DNA from: Polytrichum commune
Taxonomy: Eukaryota > Streptophyta > Polytrichopsida > Polytrichales > Polytrichaceae
Direction of reading: 5' to 3'
Assembly (NCBI GenBank): GCA_950295325.1
Contig: OX485803.1
Coordinates: 51,849,554 to 51,909,553, forward strand
DNA length: 60,000 nucleotides
The position numbers and the translations under genes were made by a program. Each line of letters begins with the position of its first letter. Position 1 is the stretch's first letter. The notes below the pieces were generated by a model. That model had not been told where the DNA came from. It searched no databases and saw only the letters and a list, made by a program, of their open reading frames with translations. Shown in pieces: positions 35,576 to 49,112 of the stretch.

Positions 35576-37639
35576 ATAGTCCTAGCACTGTGAGCCACGA
35601 TACTTTTCTAGAGCACGTGCTAATTTCCAACCACACTAATTAGCAAGAAAATTAATGTGGGTGAATTACTTTAGTTTGTGTTATTTTTGTCTACAACTAA
35701 TATTCAATGTGTTGGTTGGAAATTTTCATGAAGACGTGGAGGAAGACCCGGGGTCTTGAACCCACATCAATTTCACCTTGACTAGAATTTTTGTGTAGTC
35801 CTACACTAATTGTTCCATGCTAATTTTTCAGCTACACTATTAGGGCTATTTAGTGTAGTTATAGATGAATTGGTTAAGTTTGAGATATAACCGGTTGAAG
35901 ATCAAGACTTAGGGAACATTACCCATCATTTCAAAAGAATTCATACAATGTAACCCAATCATTAAAGAAAAACCGAAAGATGTGAACATGGAACTGGTTG
36001 GACTTGGAAACACTAGAATCTTGACCGATTATGCCCCAAAATCTTTCCAAACACTGGCCATGAGATTGTGTCATTTATGTTGCAAAAAAGTGCAAAGTGT
36101 ATCAATTTTGTTCCAATGTGTGCATGACAAAATGCTAGAAACAATACACCATCTTTGATGAACCAAAAGACAAGTTCTCACTTTCATTATCGAATATTGT
36201 TCGCATTGTATACACATCATCACTGTTGTATGTGTTTTAAAATAAGTCAAAAGTCTTTATAAGATGAACATATCTACAAAATATCAATGCAAGCTAATAT
36301 CATCTTCATTTTATGACTCTTTTGTTTAAAGAAATTTTCTTTTGAAATGCTTACACGAAGTTCATGACCTTATATAAAAGGTCCAACTGTATGGATGTGT
36401 ATTTAGTGACTTTGTTTAAATAATTTTGCTTCATGAATGTTTCATAAATCAAGCTTGTAAATATCACTTACTAACCAAGCTTCAAAAGACATAAAGCCTT
36501 AGGGATATTAAGGGTTACAAGATGAAACAAACACATCTTCCAACAAATAATCAAGTCCCATTCAACAACTTAATCCCCAGGGGGGGGGGCGCTGGCGGTA
36601 TTTTAGAAACAACGTGCCGTATAATATAGGGTATTTAATATTCATTCGAGGTGAATTTTTTAAGAATCCTATATAAATATAAGGGTGAATTAATGTTGGG
36701 AACCTCTTATAAAAACAAACCATACAATGTAATATGTGTTATTTTATTATTATTTTATTTATTAAAAACAACCTTGAAGTAGAAAGTAAGAGACCACATT
36801 TTACATCATCAAAGAAGATGGAGGGCTCAATTTTCTTCCATGGTGGTTTCTCTTCATTGAGGATACTTTGAACTCCATTATGTTTGAACGTTGATACGAA
36901 GGGATGTATTTGAGACAACATTTGATGTTTGAAATTCTTTTGCAAATGTTGTACAAACTCTTGCTATCCTCCAAATGTTGGACAGTTGTGTTTCTTGACA
37001 CACTAAATTTGAAGGTTGCACTCTATCCGCATTCTCCTTTACAATCTTGTTGGTGCAATTAATTTCTATTGTGTTGTCTTCTTGCCATATCACAACAATG
37101 CAATCCCATTGTTAAAATGCCAATTCACTATGCACCCCCCCCCCTCAACTAAAAATTAAAGGGTATTTAAGATTTGTTAGAAAAACAAGGTATTTAATAT
37201 TGAATGCATTCTATATTTCTAATTACCAACAGGGTATTAAAATTTTAAGCTTAGTAGACTTTTTTCTACTTTAAGGACTCCTAATATTCTAATTCCCAGA
37301 GATAATACTCCCCTTGAAAATAAGTGGTTGTCACATGCGTCTCCGAAAATTTACTATGAGTGCCCCCCCCTCCTTGGGAACTTAATAAAGAAAATAAGTA
37401 CATCTTATGGTGGTGCATTTGTACATACGGATGGTATCTTTGTGAAAGTTAGAATTGTTCACATAAAAGTTCAGCCATCCATGTATGTAAAATTAAAAAA
37501 ATTATGACAAGAATGTGTACATGCACATGGTGGGGTAGAGGTCATTGCTAGGACGCAAAAAAGTAATGTTTGGTCCTTAGGTGTAAACATACACTTTCGT
37601 CTTTGCACCCACTTCTCATAGGACATCAAATGCATGATT
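35576..37639. other. Non-coding stretch
   Basis: No gene recognised. ACACTA/TAGTGT words recur at 35620-35860. G10 (36580-36589) and C10 (37135-37144) tracts are present. The 37420-37560 segment resembles 27600-27770. Confidence 0.4.
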
Positions 37640-37905
37640 GGTGCAAGATGATTAACAAATCCAAATTGTTCACATTGCCATTTCCATTCTAATTTTTTGA
37701 GCTTATATGAATATCTTATTTATTCTAAAAGTGAAGATTGTTTACTTCACGAACTGATCATACAGAGTCCTCCAATCAACTTGACTATCAAGTTTGGAAT
37801 GGTTTAAAAAATTGAGCACATAATCCAGTCTTTTATGAGCACATGTCTTTTTGGTGTCTATTATTGGTTGGACACCCACCCACACACCACTCAAACATAG
37901 GTTTC
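37640..37905. repeat. Family-D dispersed repeat, copy outside the gene
   Basis: Aligns with 53601-53862 in intron 1 of the isoamylase gene. Shared blocks include AACAAATCCAAAT/AGCAAATCCAAAT, TATCTTATT.ATT, AAGTGAAGATT, CATGTCTTTTTGGTGTC and CACACACCAC. Confidence 0.7.
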
Positions 37906-39462
37906 TAAGATGAGTACCCAAATTAGCCCCAATTACCTCATAGTCTATAACAACTTGTATTTATTCATTTAAGAAATGGAGCCGAGATGGGTATTGGAGA
38001 GTTATTAAATAGGGCATGTTTGGCAAAGGAGGGTTTGAGTCAGGGACACTATTTGGTGATTGCCCACCATTAGACGTAGTTGCCTACCACCAACATTTTA
38101 AACTTGGCAACACCAAAGGTTGGGATTTGGAATTGGAGAATCCCTACTGACCTCGTCCACTTATGTAGTATAACTTTGACAATGGGCATCAAATGTGTGA
38201 GTGGCAGAATGGGACTAGGTGGATGTCAAGTAAACCACACATGGCCTCCATTTGTGTATGACATCACAATCAATTTTGGATTATTATTATTATTATTATT
38301 ATGGCCAATTGTTTAGCTTGGTTTATGTTCATCTAACCCCCAAGATAGAGCATTTTGTCAACATCAGGGTTTCATATTGTCATCCATATATGTCCGATTT
38401 CATTTAGTTGTAAAGAACTTTGGGTTTATTTTCTTATTTGAAATATGCTCACCTTGTGGATGAACACCTTGGGTTTCAATGCCAAGGTATAACGCCCCCG
38501 TGTAATTCCCCCACCAAATGCATGGCATTATAGTTTGGTGTAATGTGCGCATGACATATTTATTTATAAGTTATTTACCACCGCATGTGGCATAGACTAT
38601 AAACATGCAAGCACGAGCATGTTGCATAACAAGAATGTGGCAACATACATTAGGAAAAACACTACGAACTTGGAAATAAGTTGAAATGACATTCAATTTT
38701 AGGCACTACTCTTGGGCTACATAGTTGTCAAATCCCATAATGCCCTCCCCTCATACTTTTTCTTAGTCCTTTAGAAAATCAATGCGAGCCACAATATGTC
38801 ACCTAGGACACACTTTACCCTGCCTAAGTTGATGACATCATCCTAGGGGAAGGATTTACAAAGTTTTCATGAAGAAGGTTCGCAAACTTATTAGATTAAA
38901 ATATTATTGGCTATTGGTCGAATTCTACCCATGTTTGTAGCAAAACTCTAGCCTATGGCAATGTGCAAGGCCACACATGGATTTGTGCAAATATGCTAGT
39001 GGATCGTGCTAGTTGCATTCCATAGGCTCCTTTGAACCCCACTTCGGCCCTCTCACAAGCTCAGCCACAATCCGCTCAATCCAAACATGCTAAGTTTGAC
39101 TACAGGGAAATGAAGCACAAAGAGGTTGTTTTGCATGCAAACATTTGAGCAACTATAGAATTTATAGTCAATATGCTCAAGAAGAAGGAGAAAATCCAAC
39201 ACTAATTCATAATCTCATCATTTACTCTCAAGGTTGGCCTTGTCACCTATTCCAACGCAAAGTTTTGGTTGGCGCTCAAGTGCAAAATATAAACTAACAT
39301 GTTTGAAGCACGGTCGTCGAGGAGGCAACTACCTTTGTAGCTTCTATTGCACCAACCAAACTTCAATTAGGACTTGCAAATGTAAAGCACAACACTTCAA
39401 AGCAAGGATTTCTCATCATGTGATAGTGATGTGACACTAAACCAAAAAATGTCACGTTGGCT
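37906..39462. other. Non-coding stretch with a (TTA)n tract
   Basis: A (TTA)n microsatellite lies at about 38280-38302. A plus-strand frame at 39234-39434 with several Cys and His is too short and unpatterned to assign. Confidence 0.4.
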
Positions 39463-39473
39463 GGGGGGGGGGG
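39463..39473. repeat. G11 tract
   Basis: Homopolymer G run just before a cluster of GTCAAC words, as at 20.0 kb. Confidence 0.95.
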
Positions 39474-39509
39474 TAAATCTATCAATTTACAAAGGGGTGA
39501 ACACATGTG

Positions 39510-39905
39510 GTGAACCCCTTAGTCAACGGTCTCATTGATTGTTACTTTGCAATCGACATGATAGTCGATTGTAAAAGAATTCATTTTTAATTCAAAAAAT
39601 TTGGACTGTTAGATTTTGTTGGCTGCAATATCTAACGCTTCATCATTTTATAGATTTTTTTCAATTTAGCAGTCGACTCAAAATTGATAGATGTAATCAA
39701 CCAACTAGTCAAATGTTGACTGTTGCAATCAACCGTGAGCAATCAACTTTTGAGAAATAAAAATCCAATTATTTTTGGATAGTTGAATCTTGCATCTAAC
39801 AATATCTAACAAACCACAATTTCCTATAAGGTTTACAAATTTTAAATTTGTTCTTAGAAGTCGACTGCTAGTAGTAGTTGACTAGAGCAATTGACCAAAA
39901 AATTA
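39510..39905. repeat. Cluster of degenerate CAATCGAC/GTTGACT words
   Basis: AGTCGATTG, CAATCAACC, GTTGACTG and AGTTGACTAG variants recur irregularly on both strands. Confidence 0.4.
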
Positions 39906-41154
39906 AAATCTTAAACATATAATTGTTGCAGTAAAAAATTTACCACATTAGCAAATATTGTGTCCCAATGTGATGGCTTCATGTCATTTCTATTCTCCCC
40001 TCGCTTGATGTGGTTATATGAACGTTGTCTCTTGCATGTGGGCATGGCCGATTCAACTCTCCCTCCTCCTAGCATGTTGCGCTCGCCATCGCCATCACTC
40101 CCAGGATCCTCTAGGGTTTAATATGCATGCACCAACTTTCTTTGCCCTATCCTTCTCCCATGTGAGCTAAGCCGAAGGCATGGGCATTGCCTTCTTTTTT
40201 CTTTTTTCTTTTTTCCTTAACGATTTGGCAATACCAAAATTTGGTCCCTCCAATGCTTTATTTGCCTCACCTTAGTTAGAGGCATCTTGAATCAGGTTTG
40301 TTGCATATTGTTTCAAGGTTGTTGCAAGCCTCTTGAATATGGTCCAAGGTTTAAGGTTGTTGTATGCCTTTTGAATATGGTCCAAGGTTTAAGGTTGTTG
40401 CATGCCTTTTGAATATGCTTTAGGGCTTAAGATTGCTTTGAGGTTCATGTTTGCTTCATGTTGTTTAGCTTTCTTGCATGCCTTCAACAACTTTGATGGA
40501 AGCTTGTAGCAACTTGAGGTTTCAATGTGCTTGTATGTATGTTTTATACGTAACCATCTAGCAAAACTAGTTGCAACACAAGTGCAAGCATTAACTCAAG
40601 CCATAAACTCAATCCATTGAGTGCTTGCATTCACTCAAGCATTGATTTCAAGCCACTCATTTTGAACATATGTGTGATCAATCATAGCAATATTAAAACT
40701 CGATCATTTCATGCAAACGGCCAATGAGAGCATGTATTAAACCAATCATGCCCATAATATGTTAAGAAACCCTCAACATCAATACATGAAACTAGTCCAT
40801 ATCTATGTGAAGCCATTCAAAACATACGAGAACGCAAACCCAACCTTGAAAAATGACATGTGCGGTGGTATTATAACTTCAAGCATTTCAATGTTAGAGA
40901 GTAACGACATTTAGAAAAGGAAGATGAAATATAACCAATATGACTAGTATGAAGTTAATATCATGACCATTATGGTCAAAGGCCAAAAGAGTACCACAAA
41001 TTCTAAAACCAAAAATAATTCAATACAACTACTCATGAGCATGTCCCTCACAATAATTCTCTCCCTTCAATTACCAATGATGCTCTATCAAATCATCTTG
41101 GAGTTCATAATGGGTATCATGAAACTCAATTTGTGCAATTCCCAACTGCAAATG
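39906..41154. other. Non-coding stretch
   Basis: Contains the 38-bp tandem repeat listed separately. No gene recognised. Confidence 0.4.
40312..40440. repeat. 38-bp tandem repeat, about 3.3 copies
   Basis: The unit GAATATGGTCCAAGG... recurs at 40335, 40373 and, decaying, at 40411; an earlier partial copy precedes it. Confidence 0.85.
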
Positions 41155-41665
41155 TTAAAAAATCCAACCATGTCGAGGACCATAACCAAAGCCAGTGGAT
41201 GTTGACGCTCCCTCTTTGATACCCGACTCCTTCGGGGGCTCAAAGCAAGGTTTAACCACAACACCCCTCTTATCTTGTATTATCATGTTGTGCATGATAA
41301 TACATGTATACATGATATAAAAAATGATGTCAAAAGCCAATAATCTACATGGAAGTGAAATAACCCCCATCGTGCTTGTAAAACCGTGTTCAAAACACCT
41401 ATCAACATGATTTCTCACTAATTATTGTGTTGATGCAAAGTGAGATTGCTTTGGATCTTGGGGGTTGGTGATGTTTGGCACAAAGCAAATCCATTTGGGA
41501 TATATCCCATTAGTTAACATATAATACCTACCACCAGTTTCCTTCGACCAAATACCCAATATGTAATGCATCACAATTGAGCATGTCATAGACCAAGGGA
41601 GACTTATATGTGACATTGATATCATTATTTCCACAAGGAAGTCCAAAGAACTCATGCCATGTGTA
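41155..41665 (-). pseudogene. PIF/Harbinger transposase relic, C-terminal part
   Basis: The minus strand encodes, in order, WHEFFGLPCGNNDINV (catalytic-Asp block of DDE_Tnp_4, about 41650-41605), SPLVYDML, then after a frame shift near 41560 YYMLTNGIYPKWICFV and PQDPKQSHFAS, then after a stop near 41422 HVDRCFEHGF (the place of the catalytic VERAFG block, here with Asp instead of Glu) and IMYTCIIMHNMIIQDKRG. The order and spacing match the end of a PIF/Harbinger transposase. A frame shift, a stop and the changed catalytic residue show it is inactive. The N-terminal half is missing or unrecognisable. Confidence 0.88.
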
Positions 41666-44065
41666 CTAACTTTGGACACAAATGGTTTCTAGTATGATAC
41701 ATCATTTTTTCTTTATTGTCCTTAGTTTAGAAACTCCATTCTTTGGTTTCAATCCAGATGCATTGGGAGTAGGTATAGTATTGTGTAATGAGAATAAGAC
41801 AACATCAAACAAGGTCAAGTCTTCCCCGTATACGACTAAATGATGGGCACTACGTTTGCATGCATGGATAGACATACCTACCAATGAAACATTAAGATTT
41901 TTATATAAGAATGCAAGCATGGTAAAGTGGACCAAAATATTGCTCCAATATAGTAAACCCACTTTTTCCAAAGGCCTAAAATAGTACAAAAGTGTTGTTT
42001 GAATTGGATTTATTTTCATGATGACCTCTATTATTGTGTTAAATACTTAGATGTAGAATATGAAATTGAGATTTCAAGACTTATCATTAAAAGTAATGCT
42101 CAAATGCAAATGACAAAATTTTGTTTTGGATGTAAATTTCATGACCTTAATTTATTTGACCATAGGATTTTCCCCCCTTATTCCTTGAATCCATTATAAA
42201 ATTGAGGACATCATGAAGAAAATGTAGAGAATTATCAAATTTTATCATATCTTAAAAAAACAATTACTTGTTCAATATCATCTACTTGCACACCACTTGC
42301 ATTGTTTTGTAAAATGTGCATAATTTATTCAAAATTTTTTGTCAACACAAATTGCTTGGCTTATTAAAATTAACATTTATTTTTTTAGTGTTTATGGATG
42401 TTTTTCACAAAATTCAAAGTTAGTATATAGTTTTGAATCCTTTTGGCTTGAACCTTGGAATGGATAAGGAATTGTTCACTTTATTGTGCTTGCACCCAAT
42501 TTATAGAATCTACCTATTATCAAGTCACGTGCCCCATAAAAACCATCTAGGAAAAAATTGCTAAATACAACCCACTCATCCAACCACTTCAAACCGCATG
42601 TAGGAGAATCAACTCCCAATCACTATTGCCTTCAACATGATAGGAGCTATCCATGAACAATCATCCATAAATCATAACAACTATCCTAGTGAGATCAAAA
42701 AACTTATGAAACACGTCCACCATATAGTCAAATAGTGTTTAACATACCTAATACTAAACAAATGAAAACTAGAGAAGAACAAGAAAGCCTTCCGCCCCTC
42801 CTCCACTTTTGTTTGTTAATACTTAAAGGAGCCCACTTTCCAAAAAGAAGCATATAACCCTATCGTGAAGCTAGATAAAACATGATCATGTAAAGGCATA
42901 ATGGGCTCCCATTATTTATTTTTAAATTTAGTCCAAATCTCAAGTAACTATGTAGTTGCCAAATCATGCCACTTCCTTTATCCATACCAATTTTTTTTAT
43001 TGCAAGGTAACTCAACAGAAGGTGAACCTTTTTTCTATTATGATCTTGAACTTATGTGCAACCAAGTTGAGTTTTGACACAAAAATGCAATCTACACCCA
43101 CCCCACACTTGTTTTGGTTAGCAAGGAAAGGAAAGAAATCTTAGAAATGAGGGTGTTTTAGCTTGGAAGCAATGTTTGGACACGACTTGCATTTTTTTTG
43201 GCAACAAAACCCCTCTTAAAACTCTCTCATAAATGAATAAAAACATTAATGACAAAATATCCCATGCTCTTTACAAAAGATTTTGATTGACAACAAGATT
43301 ATTTGGTAAAAGTAATAAACGAATATTGGAAATATGGTTATGTGTGCAATATTGTTGGGCGAGTGTTTCGTACAACCCAAATTGAGTCCAATTTACCTTG
43401 TTGTGTGAGATCAACAACAAGGTAATATTTTTGTGTCTATGTGTAATATTTTTCTCTTGCATGATCAAACATTCAGTGGCATGATGAGCATTGAGCATCA
43501 CAATAGGTGTAAATGAAACCAAAATAGAGTGGAATTGTATAATATCTATTTTGGCACAAATGATGAGTAAAGGCTATTGCAAGATGACCCAAATCATGGA
43601 CTTAAAATAAAATATAGAAAAATGATTTTTTTTAAAATGATTGAGGCAACTTCTACAAAATAACGTAGACTTCACAATCGCACATTATGTTAACATATTA
43701 TTCAATTTGCAATTTCCATAAGGGAGGCTTTCGCTCCCAATCCTCCTGGATCATAATGTAGATACTAGCTACATTTAATTCTAAGGTGGCAATTGTTATT
43801 TTCTAATATGCAAGATTTAATGACTTTGAATGCTAATGTAATGTTGCAAGGTATAACTATTTCTAATATGTAGCATTCCAAAAGCTAAAACACATAGGAA
43901 TCATAAATTGTAGATTTATATATATAATTAAAAATTAATCTACATAAATTTATAATTAAAAATGAAGTATAGAATTTATGTTTTCAATGGAAGAATCTAG
44001 GACAAGCCACTTCATTCTCAATTGGTTTGAATTATAGAACTCAAAACAACATAAAATCAACAATA
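41666..44065. other. Non-coding stretch
   Basis: No gene recognised. The 105-codon minus frame at 41702-42019 adjoins the Harbinger relic but does not resemble the N-terminal half of that transposase. Confidence 0.4.
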
Positions 44066-45001
44066 CCGTAGTTTACTAGCAGGTTCGACAACTTGCTGCC
44101 TAATATTTAATTAAAGTTCAGAAAATAGGTTCGACACCTTAAAATAGTATATTCATATTTTTTGCAATTTTCTCTTTTAATTTTTAAAATTCAGCTTAAA
44201 TTAATTTTCTATTTTCTATTTAAGCTTACATCTTGTACATCTGTCTTGCATTGAATGGCAAGATGTGAGTGAAGAGTGAGAATGCTCTGTGCTTTATGCA
44301 AGTAGAGTGGAGTTGTGTTCAACAATGCATATGGGATATGTAAACTTTGAGGTGAAGCACCTAGTTAGACTTCATTTTTATAACACGCATAACTTTTGCA
44401 TAGAGTCTTGAAATGACATAAAATTTGTTGGAGGTGAAATATTACTTGATTCCTAAACTTTTCTTAGACCAACAAAATTCCAAAAAAGTTGATCTTCTAT
44501 GCACAAATGAGCTCCGAAAAACTGTTATGAACGCATTTTAAATTTTTGATCTTTACACGGCTGCAATGTTTTATCCATATCTTTTGCATAAAGACTTATT
44601 TTGAGACAAAACTTGTTGGAGGTGGAAGAAGGATTTATTTCTCAACTTTTGTTAGTTGGACAAAATTCTATAAAACTTCATCTTCTAAGCTCAATTGAAC
44701 TCCAAAAATTTGTGTACAACACATTTGAAAAGCCTCACCTAGAGTCTTGCTACTTCTTAACCCATATTCTTTGTGGACTAATGTAAGTGAACTTGATTAC
44801 AAAAGGAGCACCTTCTCTCCTTCAAAATTCACATATGCTTCCACTGTAAGTAAAACTCTAGTGAGAAGTAAAAATTTCTTACTTTTTGGCAATTTGAAAA
44901 ATAATTAATTATATATTTGGCAAAAAATGCCAATAATATTCTAAAATTTTAGGCATCTATTTTTAGAATTATTTTGTGCCGAACCTGCTATTAAACTACG
45001 G
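44066..45001. mobile_element. Terminal-inverted-repeat element with TA flanks, 936 bp
   Basis: The left end reads CCGTAGTTTACTAGCAGG and the right end, reverse-complemented, CCGTAGTTTAATAGCAGG, continuing to TTCG.CA. TA flanks both sides (44064-44065, 45002-45003), as for Tc1/mariner-type insertions. The interior holds two diverged direct copies of about 190 bp (about 44375-44560 and 44565-44745), each with CATA..TTTTGCATA and TTGTTGGAGGTG. No transposase frame. Confidence 0.78.
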
Positions 45002-45117
45002 TATAGTGCAAGAAAAGAGATGGAACTCATTTTTTTAGGAAAACTAGAGATTTGTTTTTGAAGCATGCCCAACATGCTGAATGGGTGTTTACTAAACCTT
45101 GGTTTAGAAGAGATTGA

Positions 45118-45127
45118 GGGGGGGGGG
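45118..45127. repeat. G10 tract
   Basis: Homopolymer G run. Confidence 0.9.
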
Positions 45128-46006
45128 TGGCTGGGTCAATTGTTGCGGGAAATTAGAGGAAATTTACCTTCCTCCTAATACACTACAAGCACATTAGTGA
45201 CTTTAGCTACACTTTTGTAGCATATGAAGTGGAGGAACATGCCATGATCTCATTAGGGTCAACAATTTGCACAGTGTCTTATCATCAATGATTATAATTA
45301 TGACGTTTATACACTAGCAAGGAAAGATAATGAGGCTCTAAATAAACATGTTGCTTGTGAGGCAGGGAAGAGTATTGAGAGGCCTACAAAGTAATCTAAC
45401 AAGGCTTTGATCGCAATCCCTGTAGTAGATAACGTACCAACCAAACTGCCCACGACGTAGACACCTCATCATCCAATACCTACACCAATTAGCATCCTAT
45501 GCTAAACATCATATTTAGTGTCACCAATTCTTCAAGTTGTCCTACTCAATACAGTCTAATCGTAAACCACCCATATGTTAAATGTAAAATCTAACGTTAC
45601 TTGTTATTCCTTGTAATTTTTGTCTTGGGCATTAGATTTATAACGTTGCAATAATTGTCACTCACTAAGGGATCTAAATTTCAATCATCCATGACAATTC
45701 TTAAAGAATACTTTATTCTACCCTTGATAGATCGGACATTCTTACCGACTTGTTTGTCCTCATGGTCTCAAGACCAGTAGCAAGTCTATTGCATTCCCAC
45801 CAACCGGTTCCTCGTATGACCACCGGGGGGGTTTCTCCACCCGAGCCATACTCCTTGCATGGGATCCATGAATAACCCCCATAATAATACTCCCTTATGC
45901 GGTAATTATTTATATTTATTGATAATTTTCTTACCGATAGTGGGCGGTGTCTTAGTGTTCACGCTACCATTATAGCAGCTACTGTTAGATTGGTCTTGGG
46001 GTGATC
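45128..46006. other. Non-coding stretch
   Basis: No gene recognised. It carries scattered TTTAGTGT words (about 45508). Confidence 0.4.
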
Positions 46007-46009
46007 TTA

Positions 46010-46511
46010 GGGCCACTCCACACATGAGACTGAGAGCCCGTGACCATTACACTTCAAGCACTCTCATTGGTGGAAAAGGCGGAGCCGGTCCAAGTTCGCT
46101 TAACACCATGCCTTAGGGACCAACGGAGTAGGTAAGTGAATGCAAGATGGATGAAAGTCTACATGGATTCCTACATGGCAACGAATGGATCATGTTTCAT
46201 GGTCACTTGGACTATTTTCAGAAACCACGTCTTGGAGGTAGGCCTAACACAAAACCGGGAGACCATGGCACTCTGAACATTCACAACTGTCGATTTATTT
46301 TATTTTATCATGTGTGAGGATCCGCTTGAATGAAATTTCATTGAAATAGCATTTGGTTGAGGACCTGGTCACGTATGACTTCACACTACACTTGAGGGTT
46401 TGTGACCACACTACATGATTTTGGAGGTGTCTTGGGATGGCCTTTGGGAACTTTTTCTGGGGCTCTCACGATTTCATGGTCACGGCATTTGGCTTGAGTG
46501 TGAAGTAGCTC
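46010..46511. mobile_element. Family-A Harbinger MITE, 502 bp, copy 2 (inverted)
   Basis: Flanked by TTA on both sides (46007-46009, 46512-46514). The left end begins GGGCCACTCCACAC; the right end is diverged (reverse complement GAGCTACTTCACAC). The full length aligns with the reverse complement of 35059-35572. Confidence 0.92.
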
Positions 46512-46612
46512 TTAATGTGGTTAATTTTACATACACTTCCGCAGTAGGATCCTATACTACCGGTGGTAGCAAACTACATATCCGTCATATATGACTTGTT
46601 ACATTCTCAAGT

Positions 46613-46813
46613 ACACTGTTTATGGTATTTAGTGTCATGTACTTTTTAGAATTACACAATGCAAATTTTTTTTACTCTCCAAGGTTGTGTAGGTTGTTCA
46701 TATATTATAGGACATAAATGACTTTGCTTGGTATAATATTACATTCTCAATAAGTAGTTATAGCATTGTGTAACTCTGAATAGTAAGTGACACTAAATAT
46801 CATAAATGGGTGT
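46613..46813. mobile_element. Family-F MITE (CACTA-like end), 201 bp, copy 1
   Basis: Inverted ends of about 50 bp share TTTATG.TATTTAGTGTCA and TTACACAATGC. Flanked by AGT on both sides (46610-46612, 46814-46816), a 3-bp target duplication. It aligns with 49113-49334. Confidence 0.85.
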
Positions 46814-46816
46814 AGT

Positions 46817-47003
46817 GAATCCTATTTGCTCTCTTTTCTACTACCATTCTCATTCTCTTTAAGGAATAAGTGCACATTAGTAAAACATATTTTTTTCCGT
46901 ATAACTTAGGGTCTGCCTATACTCGTGGAAACGTATTTCGCCAATAACTACTCCTCCCAAACATCCTTATAGTAGCACCCTAACCTCCGTAATGTCACCC
47001 TTT

Positions 47004-47049
<46 letters not shown>

Positions 47050-49112
47050 TCCAAAATCCTAGGGAACATATGTGCTCAGTGTATCATGCATCCAAGTTAA
47101 CACTACCGGCCTCCTCAATATCACGTGCACTTTGATTGCCACAAGAGTGGTATTAGGGAGGCCATAGTGTACATTGATTTCCTTAGCAACTATTATGTCT
47201 CAATCTTGTTTGAGCCTACTGAAGTATTCTTATAAAACACTACACTGATTGAACCAACCTTCCAACACTTATTGAACTTGGTTCTTACACGCTATTGTAC
47301 TAAAATCCATACATGGAATCTCTCTCTCTCTCATCAAAACCACTGCAATAAATGTACAACTTAGTCAAAGTAACCCATCACAAGAATACTCAAAAAATTG
47401 ATCACACTCAACAATGATCCCCATGTTCTTTCTCCTAATCCTCCTCCCTCATTCCTAAATCACTCCTTATGTGGGTCCCTTTTTAATGACACCCTCTATC
47501 CTATCTTTATCTACTCTCTTGCCTCTATTCCTTATCTACTTATTCTTACTATCCTCTTACCGCTGTAAGAATATAGATGTTACCGTTAACATCAAGATTT
47601 CAATACCAAAATGTTAGGATGCAAAATATGTTGGACTATGGATGAACTAAGAGTAAGTTACAATGACTGTACTTGTAAACTTATTCCTAAGAAGTGTCAA
47701 AAGGAAAGCCACCACAATGATATAAAATACCATGTGACACCTATTACAATAATTTAGTGTGGTGAGATGAACATCTAGGCTAAACTCGTAGCTTGCCTCC
47801 TCCTCTTTGTGTTTTTGAACACATTTTACTCTCACGCACACAAGAAATATGAAGTACTCCTTACATTGGGAGAGTCTTGGGCATAATCGATCAAGGTCCT
47901 AATGTTTCCAAGTCCAACGAGTTACATGTTGTGATCTTCCGGTTTTTCTATATTGTTTTGAAGTATAATCTCTAAATTTCTCTAACATGATGGGTTAATG
48001 TCATATTCCAAACATGAGATATATTTGATTGATTCTTTGAAAATGATCGGTAATTGTTCTGAAGTCTTGAATTTCAATCCACTATTGTCCAAAGTCAACC
48101 AATTCATCTGTAACTAGTAGTTGGTTTTGCTTGTTCATTGAAGGTTTCCATAACCGAACCATGTCTATTTAACCGCTCACTAGGGTGCATGTGATGGTGA
48201 CATGGATAACATTTATAAGTTTCAGGTGAACACAGTTAAGGTTTATGTGATGGCGGCTTGTGAATGATTACCCTCATAAGAGTTTTGACAACCGTTGTAG
48301 CCAAGAATTAGCATTTAGATGAGTGGTTATGGGTTGACCTATAGATTAACTGCTTGTTCTAGTAAACTTTATCGCCTCAAAATTTGTAGCAGTTTCCATA
48401 TTCTTGTTTTTTAAAAATTAAAAATTAAAAATTATTTACATAGTTTAAAATGCATTCTCCTTAGAATATGTTCACGGGTAGATCACTCTAAGGCATTTTT
48501 GTGCACCACATGCGGCTAGGGGTTTTTTGTTTTGGGGCTATTTACCTTCAAGGGCTGAATTAAAGCCTCCCTATAATTACTTAAATTTCAAAAATGGCCC
48601 ATTTGTTTGCACCCTTTCATTACTTATATTGTCCAAGTCACTGCAATTTTTTGTACTCTATATTCCTTTTAAGTAGTTTTGGACAGACGAAAATCCCAAT
48701 TATCATCCATCCCCGTGAGTCCTAAACCCATTTACATACCATATTAAACATACCTTCTAGGATCCTTATCTTCAACCCCTATATTAATTTTACAAAAAAA
48801 TAATGGCCCATGTTTTATGTCCATCTAACTTACTTATAATGGGATTGTCTACATTTAATGGCCCCTTCATTATTTGGAATTCCTTTATAATTTTTATTTC
48901 AAATGAGTTTAATCCTCTCTATATTATGCCGCACGTCGTTTTTAAAATGCACTAAGTGATCTACCTGTGAATATGTTTCTCTTTGCAAGGAATCTAATTC
49001 CTTGCTATTACTCCTCCTAAACAGGTGCAAACTCTCTGTTTTATTAGTTATAGATGCCTCAACCTTGCAACCTTGAAAATATGCTTTTCAAAAAATCTTG
49101 AATAGATTGATT
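46817..49112. other. Non-coding stretch
   Basis: No gene recognised. It contains the (TC)n tract listed separately and short TTAAAAATTAAAAATTAAAA-type repeats near 48410-48435. Confidence 0.4.
47008..47045. repeat. (TC)19 microsatellite
   Basis: Pure TC run; a shorter one lies near 47320-47332. Confidence 0.95.

Noticed and set aside
20015-39905. WRKY-bound regulatory clusters
   Set aside because: TTGAC cores are abundant, but no gene lies nearby and the words vary as in a decayed repeat.
41702-42019. N-terminal part of the Harbinger transposase
   Set aside because: Right strand and position, but the text does not match the expected helical or catalytic blocks.
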